Part shown: positions 1-12,459 of the stretch, in pieces
Layout of the letters: each line of letters begins with the position of its first letter
How positions within the stretch are numbered: the stretch's first letter is position 1
NCBI GenBank assembly: GCA_002224055.1
Contig: AZLU01000170.1
Coordinates: forward strand, 28,128 to 92,127
Direction of reading: 5' to 3'
Source: Pezizomycotina sp. ARF18
Lineage: Eukaryota > Ascomycota
DNA: 64,000 nt
Translations under genes and position numbers: made by a program
Notes under the pieces: model-generated
Seen by the model: the letters and a program-made list of their open reading frames with translations, nothing else
Databases searched by the model: none
What the model was told of the DNA's origin: nothing

Positions 1-638
1 CTCGACTACCGTCCAAGCCCTCCTCGCGCCGGGAAGAAGGACTTACAGGCTATCTGGGACGCCGCGAGTATCGACATTACCAAGCACAGTTTCCCGCCGA
101 CCAAGATGACGCCGAGGGATCAGCTTGTGCTTGTTGCGCCGAAGGTCAGGGTTGGCGGAGGAGGGTTGTTAGTGGGAGTAGTTATGCCGATGCTGGAGAA
201 GAGGGGAGTGCGGATGATAGTGAGGGTGACGTTGTTGGTAAAGCTAAAGATACGAAGAGTAAGATTTCTGCGGAGCCGAAGGAGGACAAGCCGACTGCGC
301 GCCCGAAGAAAACCCAGAAGCTCGCGGACCCAGAGTCCGACTTAGACGGGCAAACGCAGAAAAAGATCGACGAGCAGCTCAAGGAGGAAGTTCTCGCGCC
401 GCAGATGAAGGTTGACGGCAGGGATGGTAATTACAAGCCGAAGGGTAAGAAGGATGGGAAGGTCAAGTTGGATCACGGGACTAGGGCGAAGGCCAAGCAG
501 ACTACCATCGCTCCGCGCATCATTTTGAGGGTTAATGGGCCGCCGGATGCTAATCTGATGGGTAGTAATACGGCGCCGAAGGTTGAAGAGGGGATGAGCT
601 TGAGGAGGAGGAAACTTCCGCCGCCGGTTTTGAAGTAA
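1..638 (+). CDS. 3' end of an unidentified gene, cut by the window edge
   Basis: I do not recognise the product. An open frame beginning before base 1 ends at the TAA at 636-638. The last 150 or so codons are rich in Lys, Asp, Glu and Pro (for example KLDHGTRAKAKQTTIAPR), typical of a charged, probably disordered tail. Up to about base 170 two frames are open: one reads like protein (LDYRPSPPRAGKKDLQAIWD), while the tail lies in another frame, so there is a one-base shift or an unseen splice between about 150 and 190. Codons are strongly G/C-ending, unlike the AT-rich bases after the stop. No family can be assigned. Confidence 0.5.
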   Translation, partial: RLPSKPSSRREEGLTGYLGRREYRHYQAQFPADQDDAEGSACACCAEGQGWRRRVVSGSSYADAGEEGSADDSEGDVVGKAKDTKSKISAEPKEDKPTARPKKTQKLADPESDLDGQTQKKIDEQLKEEVLAPQMKVDGRDGNYKPKGKKDGKVKLDHGTRAKAKQTTIAPRIILRVNGPPDANLMGSNTAPKVEEGMSLRRRKLPPPVLK

Positions 639-2281
639 GATGTGTTTTGTTTATAGGTAAGCCTTCGAGTTCTGTCAAGCCTACTTCGGATGTTTCCCCT
701 CGCCTTTCTTCATGTATATTAATTAACATTTGCCGCTGCAGGTTTTTCAACCTTCTGATCAATATATTAAAAGCTCGCTTTCTGCGGTTTATCTAAGGGA
801 TTGGTTGGCACATAAGTCAATAATGGCGGTTCTACAGATAGTAAATATTCAGGAAATTACAGAAAGGTACGAGTAAAAAAACATCTCCTCATTCTCCTCC
901 TGATGTTTTTGCTAGCAATAGCGCTAACTTGTCAAAATAGAATCATACTCATAAATAGCCAGACCGTTTTTTTATCAATCAAGGAAATATGGAATTTTTA
1001 GTCTTATTGAAGGCTCGGAGGAATTATAATACAAAAATTGTGACGAGAACAGTTTTGTATCTTAGCTATAAATCTTTCCGTAGGAGGAAATAACGGGATC
1101 ATGATTCTAAAATGATAAATCGCAATCCTTAAAAATAAGTCCCGCATAGTCACGGCTTTATCAATCAGTAGACGCATATCTCAAGGGTGCCCACTTTCTT
1201 AAATTTGTATCGGGGCCGCGTCAGTATCCGTTGGAACCACGTAGCGGGCGGAATATCAACGTGGTATTAAAGTTGCTAGAATAGCTACTCGAGATGGGGA
1301 TTGTACAGACATCCTCGCCCTATAACTTGTGCTACGGGTTCTAGGCAGCGATGCTCCACGTTCCCGTGGACTACTTGCTCGTTAGGGACACAAAATTTTT
1401 CTCGGCATTTACCGAGACTCCTCCATCGTGAGTACTAGCGAAACTGGAGAAGGCCGCGCAGGTAGCACTTATGCGAGACTATTATTATTGTCCTCAAACG
1501 TCTGTAAGGATCATCAGCCCTTGCGGGTCCACTTCTTTGATGGCTATGTACTACCAGGGTTTCCTTTACCTACTCGACGTCTTCATGGCTCAAAATAGTA
1601 CTCAGAAGTATAGATCGTGCTGGATCACCCGAGCATTGCCGAACTGTAAATCGATAGTTCTCGCGTTCTCTAACCGGTAAGCTGTTGTGCTACGGTCCAA
1701 CAGGTGGCAGAAGGGATGCACATCTACTTTTCGTATCGAACGTTCTCTGAGACACCTGAGTTACACAAACCCAACGTTAGAATCAGCCATCGGGACGCCT
1801 GTACGACGACTGGCGGCGGTTTCCATGATCCCTTTTGCCTCTCTCGGTTTGTTTATTCCGACTTGGCTTCTCGAAAAACGTTAGTTTCCTCTGTTTCGAG
1901 CCTCGAAGTAGTGCGGTCCCGCTAACCGACTGGGATTGTAAACATGCACATCAACGAAAACCGGCAGTCAAGTCTCCGGCGTTACACAGAGACGTCGCAG
2001 CCAAGAAACTAACTTCCGTGTGGGTTGGCAACTGGAGGACCAAGTCGGTTAGCATGGAAAAATATTGCCTTTCCTAGATGCCGCTGCAGGATCGATATCT
2101 TGAAAGAAGGTCATATCTAGCAGGTCAAGCTTCTTTTGCGCCTTCTTCATCTCACGATATAGAAGTTGGAGCTACATAGAAACAGCTAATTTTCTCAAGT
2201 AGCTACATCTCGTGTAACTGCTGCTTGATCAAGTGGATCTTTCAGCTCCTAACCCGTCTCACGAAAGGTTCAATACTCATC
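639..2281. other. Gene-free stretch, 1.6 kb
   Basis: Only short, unconvincing frames on either strand. Bases 780-1170 are AT-rich. Bases about 1690-1760 resemble a segment near 20490-20550 with many transitions, suggesting an old mutated dispersed repeat. The last 100 bases are the promoter of the next gene. Confidence 0.5.
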
Positions 2282-2289
2282 TATATAAA
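2282..2289 (+). promoter_or_regulatory. TATA box of the small secreted protein gene
   Basis: TATATAAA lies about 157 bases upstream of the ATG at 2446. The 5' leader that follows is pyrimidine- and A-rich and carries a 14-base direct repeat (ATCAAAGACCACAA, near 2328 and 2345). The start context AAACAATGAAG is a good fungal Kozak sequence. Confidence 0.6.
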
Positions 2290-2445
2290 CCTCTAGTCAT
2301 TCCCCGTCATCTGTATCATCACAAAGAATCAAAGACCACAAAACATCAAAGACCACAAGAGATTACACACAGCCATTCGCATTATACCCATCTCCTCTGA
2401 TCTTCAAACAGCATCTATCATCCTCACGGCTATACAAAGTAAACA

Positions 2446-2873
2446 ATGAAGCTTACCACGCTCGTCCTTCCTTTCCTCGCTACCCTCGCAACGGCAAACC
2501 CAATCGCCGAACCAGCCCCCGAAGCTCTCGCCGAGCCCGCCGGTCCGGTCCGCTGCAACAACCCCAACGGCCGCAACTGGGACTGGCGCACCTGCTGCCC
2601 GCGCTCCTGGAACGACAAGTGTTGCGACCACAGCTGGAACAACAGCCGCTGCTGCGGTTTCTCGCCCCTTCGACCGCCGCTGCCCCGCCGAGGTGCGGCC
2701 CGCGTGACCGCTGGGATTCCAGCTGCTGCGATAACAATCCCTTCGATAGCCGTTGCCCCGCGAAGTGCGGGAGGAATGACAGGTGGGATCCCCGCTGCTG
2801 CGATAATAGGAGCTTCTGGGATAGGAAGTGCTGCGGAAGGAAGGGGTTTAGGGATAATAGGTGCCCGCGCTAA
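2446..2873 (+). CDS. Small secreted cysteine/tryptophan-rich repeat protein (effector-like)
   Basis: The protein starts with a clear signal peptide (MKLTTLVLPFLATLATANP), then a short Pro/Glu/Ala-rich propeptide-like stretch, then a mature part built from modules with CC, WD and RCP motifs. One module reads RWDSSCCDNNPFDSRCPAKC, followed by a near-identical RWDPRCC module. The reading frame is shifted twice between about 2665 and 2693: the short middle segment (FDRRCPAE) lies in the third frame and exactly matches the later repeat, so two extra bases, one in the CCCC run at 2665-2668 and one in the GG near 2692, explain both shifts. No family match is recognised. Secretion, small size and paired cysteines fit an effector or antimicrobial-like protein, but that is inference. 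Confidence 0.7.
2666..2811 (+). repeat. Two tandem 72-bp coding repeats
   Basis: Unit 1 starts at CCCTTCGACCGCCGCTGCCC and unit 2 at the matching CCCTTCGATAGCCGTTGCCC (2739). Each encodes a PFDxRCPAxCGxxDRWDxxCCDN-type 24-residue module. Differences are mostly at third positions, so the duplication has been kept under coding constraint or is fairly recent. Confidence 0.7.
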
Positions 2874-3274
2874 GCTTATAGGCATAAGGGGCTTTTTTTT
2901 TCCCCCGCGTTGGAAACGCTGCTTCTGAAGAGAAAAATGTAAAGGATTATGGGAGAATCGTTCGTGGCGGAGTTAGCAAGGGGAGAATGGAAGAAACCGT
3001 ATGCGAAGTTTAACAAGGAAGAAGAAAAAAAAAATTGTATTATTATTTTGTAGTTACTTGTGTATTATCTAGACGTATTCTTCAGTATTATTTACCTGAG
3101 TACGTCTTGTATCCAGGTGCCTTCACAATGCGACGATAACACAGAAATTGGAACATAATATACAGCTATTAAGAATTCAAAAAGTACATTGCGGTGAATC
3201 AATCTATAAGGGGAACTATGGGTAAGGTAAAAGCTTGATTATGTGAAATAACACCTTGATATCAAAGCCACAAC

Positions 3275-4177
3275 TTAAAGCTGCGGCTTCGGGAAGTTAT
3301 GGAACGCCCTCTTGGCCGGTGGCCTGGGCCACTCCGTACCGCCCGGGCTCATCCACCTGACCATCGTCCGAAGATCAACGACTACGCAGTGGTCTTCGGT
3401 CGAGGTCGTTGCCAGCGCGTACGCCCTGTTCGCATTATTGCTGACAAATCTCGCGTTGAGTCCTTGCTCAAGGCTCGCCATCGCCATATAAGCGTAGTCT
3501 GTCTTCCGGATCGTCCCGTCGAGACCGAAGGCGTGGACTCGAGCCGCGTTTGTGGTTAGCCGAGAGGGACCGACGGCCCTTAATAAAGGCGCCGCGCCGT
3601 TCACAGACTGTATAGCTGAAGGGAGGACTAATAGAAAAAGGAAAGGGGTGCTCCTGTTAAGAACCTTTTCATACAAAATTACGAAAAACATTTTCTACGG
3701 AATCCTAGGTGTGAAGGAGCTTCGAACACGAAAGAGCATAGGGGGGGATAGGAAGTTCGCTTTACTCATAGAAATGCATGTTCGGGGGTCATTCAGGTAC
3801 GGCTGAGCCTCCATGCTGCAGCCCCTGAACAACTTCATACCCCAGTACGCGGCGGCGTAGGCACCGCCCTGTAGCCACAGCTTCTCGTTCCCGCCGCCGA
3901 GGTTATCGAAATCGTCCATCGTGCCCAATACCGTGTCCCCTGTGGCATTATATTCGAGGTCTTCGACGCAAGCGTCTGTCCATCGGCCTCCTTTGCCGCG
4001 TAGCGGGTCCTTGTAGTTCTGAGCACGCACAAACGTGTTCTCGAAGGGGACTATGTCCCAGAACAACACCGCGGCCGCGGCCGGATCCAGGGCCTCGTCC
4101 GCGTGCTCGCTGAGGATTTCTCTGCAGTTTATGGCCGCAGCGAGAGGAATTAAAGGAAGTACGTACAGTAGGCGCAT
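3275..4177 (-). CDS. Secreted protein of an undescribed family, copy A (intact, 254 aa)
   Basis: Two exons, 4177-3766 and 3627-3275, are joined by a 138-nt intron (donor A|GTAAAG, acceptor CTATTAG|TC, phase 1), giving exactly 255 codons with stop. The start MRLLYVLPLIPLAAAINC is a signal peptide, with a TATA-like tract near 4257-4264. The protein shares a clear pattern with copy B at 12460-13349: FxRAQN, LWLxG, AYWGMxxF, FxGCxMxAQ, TDYA, QG, DHCVVVDLR and the C-terminal FPKPQL. No known domain is recognised; it is predicted to be extracellular. Copies A and B are in opposite orientation and flank the GH55 gene. Confidence 0.8.
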
Positions 4178-4324
4178 TTTGTTGGTTTTTTTCGTTATGC
4201 CGCCTAGATTACTCTCTCTCTCCAGAGGCCATATGTAAATATATAAGTCACGCGAGGTATATATACTATTTCTCTCGAGAATTAGAGGAAAATCTATAGG
4301 GCTAGTTTCATTTAAACCCTTCAT

Positions 4325-5290
4325 CTAATACTGGCTGGTAGCTTGAGAAAAGCCGTAGTAGGTAGGTTCAAAAGCAACCGGCAGGTAGAATAGCTCACTT
4401 CCTTCTAAGTCCCTCGAAGGCGAAGCGTTGAGGATAGCATTATCAGGCCAACTTGTGCAAATAAATTGGCTCGGAAGTCAGCAATTCACCCACGGTGACA
4501 TTCTTCTTCAAAGATCCCCTATCGATAAACGGACATTCTCTCGTCTTAGCCTAAGGCGAAAAATACCATTAATTTGGAATATACTTCGGAGACAAGGGGG
4601 GTGTAAACGCTAGTAATTTCTTCAAGGAAGTCTGACCTTCCGATTTAATTCTGTTTCGGAAGACTGACGACGATAAGAGCTCTCCGAAGATATTATGGAT
4701 GCGTTTTGGTAGATGGCTTGTCAGGGAGTTTGGAAATTACATTTCAATAATCAGCCTTAACCGCGACTACAGGTGCGCATGAGCGAACAGCCGAATACTC
4801 CTTTCAATTGGTTGTCTTAACCCGATGCTGGCTTATCACCTATCCTTGTTGTCACGATCCAAGAGCTTTTTTCATTGAGGACTCGCACTTAGTTACTCCG
4901 AGTCCGACTATTCATGGTTAGCAGACTAGTATCGTGGACTATGTCTACTGTCTACGAGTATACTTCCGAGTTCTGTACCCTGAGCGACAAGGAGCTCTGG
5001 ACTTATCATATGAGGAATTTACGAAGTCGGCTCAGGCTCTCGACTGCTCAACCGCTCAGTCAGTCTATCGGAAGTAGTTTTCTCATCACGGAACGTAGCT
5101 CAGCCATTTTTTCCATCTCGGGGTTAATAGAATTCATGCCGGTGACCCACAGAAATCATAATGTGCGCAATACAAATTTTACAGTCTATTAAAACAAATA
5201 TCTAATTACAAAACACCTATACTGCGTCGACATATCCTGAGACCAATTGAGAAATGAGAAGCAGGTAGTGCTCTCAATCCGACCTATTCC
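4325..5290. other. Gene-free stretch between copy A and GH55
   Basis: No supported gene. It holds the upstream region of copy A and the 3' flank of the GH55 gene. Short frames on the plus strand show no signal peptide, motif or splice structure. Confidence 0.5.
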
Positions 5291-8200
5291 TCAGATCTTC
5301 TTCCCCATTCTAGCTCCAAAGTTAACCCACTGAGAAATGTAATCCTTTCCACTAGTTACGTAGCCCATGACAGACGACGTGTACCCGTTCTTATTATCCA
5401 TCGCCATGGCAGGGAACCCGACCACCGGCGTGATCATCTGCTGGGCACCCTTAGTGGCGATGTTGAAAAGCCAGATGTTCTTGCTGCTGCGGTCGTCCAA
5501 TCGACCAGGTAATCTTGACACTTCTCGCCGTTAAGGCAGGCCTGGGAGTACTTCTGGAACCAGCTGTAGAGACCGGCGCCGTAGATCCAGACCGACTGCG
5601 AGTTGAGGATGCGCACGGCCCAAGACATCATGCACTCCGCCCTGTTGCTGCAGAACGTGAAGAGCGGGTCCCCGGACCAGGCTGCGCCCCTCTCGATAGT
5701 GAACGGTTCGAGGCCGTCGTTTCGGGTCATGAGACCTTGGTAGTATGGCGATTCGGTCTGGATCATGCCCATCCATACGTCCTTGGCGCCTTGGAGTTGG
5801 TACTGGTAGAGGACGTTATGCTCAGATGCGGTTCCCCAGAGCCATGTCGGCCCTTGCGATTCGATGAGCCAGCCGCGACCGGAGTAGACGTCGATTTGGG
5901 TTTGTGCGACAAGGTCCATGTCCTATAGAGATTATCGAAGTTACGGAAGTGAATTTTTACCAAAGGTTGAAGAGGAAGGGGTTGACTTACGTGATCACCG
6001 GTCCACGCCCAGACGTTCTCGAAGTATCCAGAAGACTTTGGGGGAAGGTGCACGAGCAGAGAGGCGGCAATGCACTTCTCGTTGATTTTTCCTGTCAGCT
6101 TCGGGCAGTTAGCGGCTTGGAGACTGCTGGCGATAGCGCCACCGACGCGGATGTGCGTATCTACAAGAAACAATGTTAGCATGAATCTTTCAACCTCTGA
6201 GAAATCTGAAAATACTACATACCCCACATAGCAGCAGATCCCTGCTTATCGGCTTTGATATTCCACTGTAACAAGATTGCTCCGGCCGTCCCACCGCGCA
6301 CGGTGAACATGAGCTCCTGGACTTCCACTGAGCCAACGTCATCCGGGTTTCCGACCTTGACGACCACGCGCGGGCTTAAAATATCGGAGAACTTCGCACC
6401 GGATCCATGATCTGCGGCCAGAGCTCACCGACGACCCTAGCACCGTTCGGGATCGTGACGGTATCGGTAACAACGTAAACACCGTACGGGATATAAACGA
6501 TCATTCCGGCTTTCGTAGCTTCAGCGAAGGCTTTGTTCAGAGCACCGGTATCGTCGCTTCGTCCGTCACCTTTGGCACCTGATCGTGCTTTGACGTCCCA
6601 GAACTTGCTGACTGGTTCATTCTCGTATTGCGGCTTGGTGCGGAAGTACCACCCGTTCGATCCGCGGAGGCTGGCCGGGTAGGTCGGCGCTACGGTATTG
6701 CGGACAGCGTTGTTACCATCCCTCTGAAGAGGGTCGACGTACATCTTTCCAGAAACGTAGGACGCGATGGTTCTCGTTCCACCGGGGAGGAACGCGGACC
6801 CTGTATCACTCTTGACGCCCGTGCCGACGTTATTAAATTTGATGTTTTCCAAGACGAGCTGTGTGTATGTATTTGCGAAAGTTCCCATGATTCCGATCGG
6901 CGTATCGGAAATGGTGGAATCGATAAGCATGAGGGAGCCAATGCCCTGGCCAAACGTGCCGTCTTTGCCGCCGGTACCGCCGAGGATTTCGATGCCTGTG
7001 TTGCTACCCTGGATGTCGAAGTTGGACATAGTGAAGCCCCAATCCCACAGCATCTTAATGGCGGTGCGGCATTTGCGGAACTTCAAGCCGCGCATGGTAA
7101 ATTGCTGGTTGCCGAAGATAGCTAAAAATAACCATTAGCGGATTTTCTAAGTAGTATGGAGAACGAGCCGGACTTACCTCCGATGTTTCCAGCCTGGAAT
7201 TCCAGATCGCTCATCCAACCGCCAGAGCCATTTTCCATGAAGATACCGACGTGGGTGCTGTCAGCAGCAGGCGACATGATCATCTTGATATTCTGGAGAC
7301 TTGTTGCCTGTGCAACTTGCCAGTGAATCGCGCACGGCTTCGCGTCAAGACCGTTGTGCGTCTTCGGGTCAACCATGATGTTGGGAACGTCGGTGATATC
7401 AATGACGAAGTTTTCTAACTTGTCGCAGGAAGTTGTTCTGGTTGATGTACCATTCGGCTCTAGACGATATAGACTCAATGTTAGAAACTTCTCTCTATTA
7501 ATTTTCCGCTCCGGATCCGAGCTACTTACCCATTGCCTCCCTCAATGTAAACATCCGAACTGATAGCTCCCAAACCAACGAAGGCCTTAGAAGCTTTGAT
7601 GATGGGACGATTGTTTGCGTTTCCGATGAGCTGGGAGTTGTAGTACGAGATAATGGGCGAAGAGATCAGGTAAGTTCCGCGGGGAAATAGATCAGAGCCG
7701 GCGAAATAGTACTAGACCCGCATGCTTCTCCGCAGCGGTTGCCATCTGAGATAGCCTTGTTAATCGCTTTCGTGTCATCCGTCTTGCCATCGCCTTTTGC
7801 ACCGTAGTCTTTGACGTTCCTGTAGGTCTTGTACCCGGGAACGGGACTGACCGGCGGGGCTCCAGAGTGAGTGATCGACTCCATCCAGAAGCTGCCTCCG
7901 GATTGACGCTTGGACAAGTCTTCGGAGGATGTGGAATTATCAGACGAGGCAAGGTATTCAGCTACCACAGCAGCGGCGGTGGCGACGCGAGGAGGAACTG
8001 CAGCCGGGGGAACCATGTTGCCGTTGCTCATCACGTTGGCTTTCGTTGCGATGCGCTCGCCTTTGGGTTTGTAGTAGTAGTTGTTTGTGCGGATGTTCTC
8101 GAAGCGGTTGGTGTTGTTTTTGGCCATCTGGAGCTGCGCAACTTGAACGATCTGTAGCGCGTGCTCGATGTCTGGGTTAACCTGCGCAGCTGCAGTGCTA

Positions 8201-8391
8201 ACCGGAGTTTCAGTAGTGGAAGTTGTAGCGGAAGAAAGCGATATCGAAGAACTTGAGGTTTGATCCGTGCCCCCGAGCCGTGCCTCGCCGTCAGATACAA
8301 CAGAGACATCTCGTCCGAGATTGCTGTGTGGTGATGCGCTCGTTAATAGCGCAGAAAGCCCTGCGAGGGCGATAATTAGATGCGATCTCAT
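5291..8391 (-). CDS. GH55 exo-/endo-1,3-beta-glucanase, secreted
   Basis: Five exons: 8391-7530, 7459-7178, 7121-6223, 6160-5991 and 5922-5291, with GTAAGT/GTATGT donors. The protein hydrolyses beta-1,3-glucan outside the cell (wall remodelling, nutrition or mycoparasitism). It has a signal peptide (MRSHLIIALAGLSALLTSAS), a Ser/Thr-rich region, a dibasic KR near residue 160 that could release the mature enzyme, then the two pectate-lyase-type beta-helix halves of GH55. Each half opens with the same motif: DYGAKGDGKTDDTKAINKAI and SGAKGDGRSDDTGALNKAF. YINQNNF, NFVIDITDVP and GELWPQIM also match the family. Four one-base shifts interrupt it: near 7677 (missing G), 7411-7414 (extra A), 6405 (missing G) and 5497 (missing G). 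Allowing for these the total is 949 codons with stop, a normal GH55 size. Because every block is conserved, sequencing error is more likely than decay. Confidence 0.9.
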
Positions 8392-10043
8392 TCTTTCTCT
8401 CTTGCGAAATGAGTGACTGAGTTGAGGAAGAGAGACTTAACGAAGAGAAGGAAGAGTTAAAGATCAAGATCTACAGAAAGACTTCAGCGACTATATTTCA
8501 GTCAAACTTCTTATCGAGAATTGGACCTTGACACGGTCTGATAAGAGCTACCGCCGTTTCCGGAAAGTCCGGCTCCGAAGTCTTGGGCGAAGCAACCCAA
8601 TCTCGTTGAAAGCGCGCCGGAAGTTGATTCGCGAACAGCACATGGATTCAATTCCAATTAGCGCCCCGTGGTAACTTTTTCCTCGTTCAGGGACCAAGAC
8701 CCTCCGCCACCTTTCCTCAATGCAATTTGCCCTAGAACCTATAATTCTCACGATGTACTTTAATTTTAAAAGTCCAAACAACCTACCCCTCCCTGTTTGC
8801 TTGCTGAATTAACAAGGATAGCTCGGATGAACCTCAATTCCGAATCTTGCGGGCGAGAAAACAACCTTCCCTGCCAGATTACTCGCGTTACTTTCGGCAG
8901 GTTAGATAGGCGGGAAATTGATCAATATAAGTTCTATCTCTATAATCAGCAAGGATGTGAATTCAAGAGAACCTTAATATGTCCCCTGTCTGGACTCTGG
9001 AGTCGCAGACTTAAAACTTCCCAGTTGAAATTGTATTATATTTTCCGAGTCCCGAAAGAACTGGATTTCAAATAATTTTTAGCGGCGGTAGCGGCGCTCC
9101 ACGCCCAGTCTCTAGGGGTCGAAACACCAAGACCGGCAATGAATACCCTACGATGGAAAAATGGAACAGAGTTTGATGATTATCAGGAAAGTAACAACAC
9201 TCCAGTAAGCGCTAGTAGACTATAGGCCAACGAGTCGATTATCTGAATACAGTAACAATTCTCGTTACATGGAGTTGGCAAAGTATATGTCGAGATTCGG
9301 GTTTTTTATAATCGTAGTCTTCGCGGTCGCGGATGTCGGATGATTAATCTCGCGGCACTTTACAAGTCCAGAGCTTCAGTATCTTCCCTCGCAATTTCTC
9401 GTGTTCCATGAACCTCTCGATCCAGAACATTAATCTCTGAATTCTTCCATGCTCGCTCTTTCGCGCTCACGTTCATGCGTCAGGCTACCGAGACATCCAT
9501 CCTAATGATGTTTTTAATAATGGAAGAATAATTCAACTCTAGATAACCATGACACGGAGGCCTTGAAGTCAGTCTGGGGCTCTTTTGTCAGTATATACGT
9601 ATATTCATGTGCTTTGAAGGACATACGATAACGCTAAGGATCGAAATCATATGTTGTCTAATTGCTTCAACATGGCAATTCGCGATTCAACGAGCTTCAG
9701 CAACGATTAACTCTATTTCGAAATGTCTCGCATAGGTCCACAATATACACAAACAATTAAGCACATACACTCTGAGATATCGGTGGAACTTACAATATGA
9801 AAGCCTATTGTATACACCGTTCACAGTATCACAACGTGCTCGATTATCAAGAAATGTAAATTTGCACAAATTTTGCATCGCCTCGAAGGTAATCGTCTAA
9901 TTTGTCTAAGGAATTGAATTTGTAGGAGATTAATATTGTTTAAATTATATGAAGATTGTATTCTATCGATAAATTCAAGACTTTAAGCGCGGAAAATAAG
10001 ACACATGATATAAGAGTTTCTTTGACACTGATAATGATCCTGT
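8392..10043. other. Gene-free stretch, 1.65 kb
   Basis: The first 100 bases are the GH55 upstream region. The rest is AT-rich with no convincing coding frame, RNA gene or repeat. Confidence 0.5.
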
Positions 10044-11228
10044 CTATGGTGCCCATCCTAAACCTTGCTGGTGAGCCTCTTCATCTTTCTCTGGAATACC
10101 CCATGACTCAATTCTGATGCAGTCGCCCTCGTATGCTCCACCAAAAGTAGGTTTATCATTTGCCCCACCACAGGTCTTCTGTAGCTGCTGGATGTGCTTC
10201 AAACCGTGTTGCTCAGAGATTTTCAATTTTCCGGGCGGTGGGCAGCCATCGCCGCCGGCTCGGGTTAGCTTGAAGAAAATCCGGTCGCCGCCCTTCGGAC
10301 TACACCATTCTCCGGCGGCCACACCGGCATCCGTTCTAGCGGCATGGACAAGTAGATGTACTTCGTTCGTCGATAGCGTAGTTGGAAACAAAGGACCACT
10401 CCGTGCCCATTGCGAACGACCACCAGCTTGCGTCAATGCCATGCCATCGGTCTTGCAGCTTACACCATCAACTTGCGGCGGCGGCGGTGGCGGCGGAGGA
10501 GCGGTCGTGATAGGTTCGGTTGAGGTGACCGGAGATGCGAAAATTTCCGGGTCTGGGAAAAGGAGGGAGGAAACGCGGCCTCGCCCATCGAGCGGATCGT
10601 GCTCCATAATTCCTCAGCGGCAGAAGTCACGATCTGGAACTCGCAGGTGTCGCCGCCCTCCTCTTCACCTCCTTCGTCTTCACCACCTTCCTCAGCGCCT
10701 TCAGAAACTTCCGCGACGCCTTCCTCTACGGTCGCTAGTACAACCTCGGCGCCGCTAGCGTCAATCGCCACGATCACGATAGACAGTCGCTACTACTGCG
10801 CCTGCGGCGACCACGCCCGCGGCATTCGTAGTCGCCGGACGAGTGCTGTACGAGGTGACCGTGCTAGTCTTGGTAGTAACCATTTCCGCAGAGTGCGTGA
10901 TCGTCGTCGGCGTAGGGTGCGGAACGGGCGTCAGCGTCATGCCAAAATCAGGATCTTCACCGTGATGTTGTATTACTTGTGGCTTTGGTACCACTGTCGG
11001 CGCGTAGTCTCCGAGCGGTAAATGCTTGCAGACATCCTTCTTGACGCAGAAGATGACCGTGCCGACGTCTTGACGCTTCATCAGGTAGCGTTTGGTCTTT
11101 ATCTTCTTGAAAGCGCATGCGGTAATTTGTGGTTTGCTGATCGGTTGGGGCATATCCTGTAGAAAATGGTCCCAAGCCCCAACCGAACCGGTCTCTCGAG
11201 GATCCTGGTATGCGCGTGCTTGAGACAC
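10044..11228 (-). CDS. Unknown Pro-rich / Glu-rich protein, frame-shifted, N-terminus unresolved
   Basis: Three successive open frames form one likely gene. N-terminal part: Lys-rich with several Cys, then Thr/Pro-rich (VPHPTPTTITHSAEMVTTKT). Middle: a Gly/Glu-rich acidic stretch (EEGVAEVSEGAEEGGEDE). C-terminal part: a run of eight prolines, then about 140 residues with five spaced cysteines (WCSPKGGDRIFFKLTRAGG, DGCPPPGK, KTCGG, GDCIRIESWG). Shifts lie near 10775-10790 and 10560-10580. No ATG is found in frame at the start; the frame stays open upstream to about 11275, so a first exon or a further shift is missing. The Cys spacing suggests a secreted protein, but no signal peptide is visible. 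Family unknown. Confidence 0.5.
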
Positions 11229-12459
11229 ATCGGGGAAGCTAATTAGGGCGCACCTAAGAGAATTTTCTGCCAGTCTGGCTTCATATTATTTTTCCGAGAA
11301 CTCGAAGACGCAAGTTGATGAGTTGTTGTGGTTTAGTCTCTTGCTTTTGACCTTCAGGAACTAGCACTGACAGGTATCGTCCTTATAACTATCTACAGCT
11401 CCGACTAAACTTAGAGACTTTTAATGATACTACGTCTTTAGTTGCCGAGCAAGGAGCTGTATCATTATCGTTCTCCAGAGTAGGAGCAAGCTTCGGCACT
11501 GATTCCACTTGCCGAGTTTACAGCATGTTGAAATCTGCAAGGATACGCTATCCCGAAAAATATCCAAGCAAAACAAAAAAAGAAAAACCCAGTAATAGCG
11601 GGATCGTGGAACCTAGCTGCCCTTAAATTTCCGATATTTAGATTTTAATCGCTATTCTCTCCTTCGCCTTTCCAAGAGTAAGCAAGTTGAGGAGGGTTAT
11701 AGTACTATACTGTATCTTGGCGTGTTCCAGAAGCCTTGTCTCAGGGATTGCTCGGTGCTTCTTGCCGAGATGGTTCTTCCGGAAGGTCAGTTCACTACGA
11801 AATCAAATCATAAGATGATACATTTCATTATAACCGTTGTTCAGGAATATTTGGAATCCATTTCAGAGGTAAGCATAACAAGAGCTCAATCATGTTTAAG
11901 ATCGACTTTGATACTATACTATTCATGGTATTCGCGCTCACGGAGTTAATTATACCGTTGGGTATTCGGAAGAAGTCTTATCATGCAGTAGAGACACTTC
12001 ACTACCTTGTTCCGCTATCGGTCGGCGTAATTACAACCTTCCAACTACCTATCGACCGATATAGCAGGCGCTCAAGGCCTTCCATTTTCGATCCTACGAC
12101 TTAGCGTTCCTCGCCGCGGAAACAACCTAAAGACTTGTATCTGTAGATATTATCCAACGCCTTCGCCAATTGTTGAGTTTATAAGACGCGAGGTAGCGGG
12201 AGCGACGCATCTTGTAAAAAGATTGCCCGTGCCTCATCGAACGCACCCTTATTAGCGCTAGTGGCACTAGTAGAACCAAACTATAAAGCTCTTTACTGTC
12301 ACTAAGGTAATTGCGCGATCGATCGATAATTACTTCCGTTGGTACGGAAATCCCCTTCGTTATATTTTCCACAGACGTCACCCTTGAAATCCCTTCAGGC
12401 ACTTCGCTCATATACATTTTTCGGATGTTCTCAGACTTGGAATAGCTTGAAAATACAAG
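11229..12459. other. Gene-free stretch
   Basis: No supported gene. Short plus-strand frames near 11720-12100 lack motifs. The right end is the upstream region of copy B. Confidence 0.45.

Noticed and set aside
2665-2700. A 36-base intron from GTTTCTCG to CCGAG in the small secreted gene
   Set aside because: Too short for a fungal intron, has no branch site, and its sequence encodes part of the repeat module.
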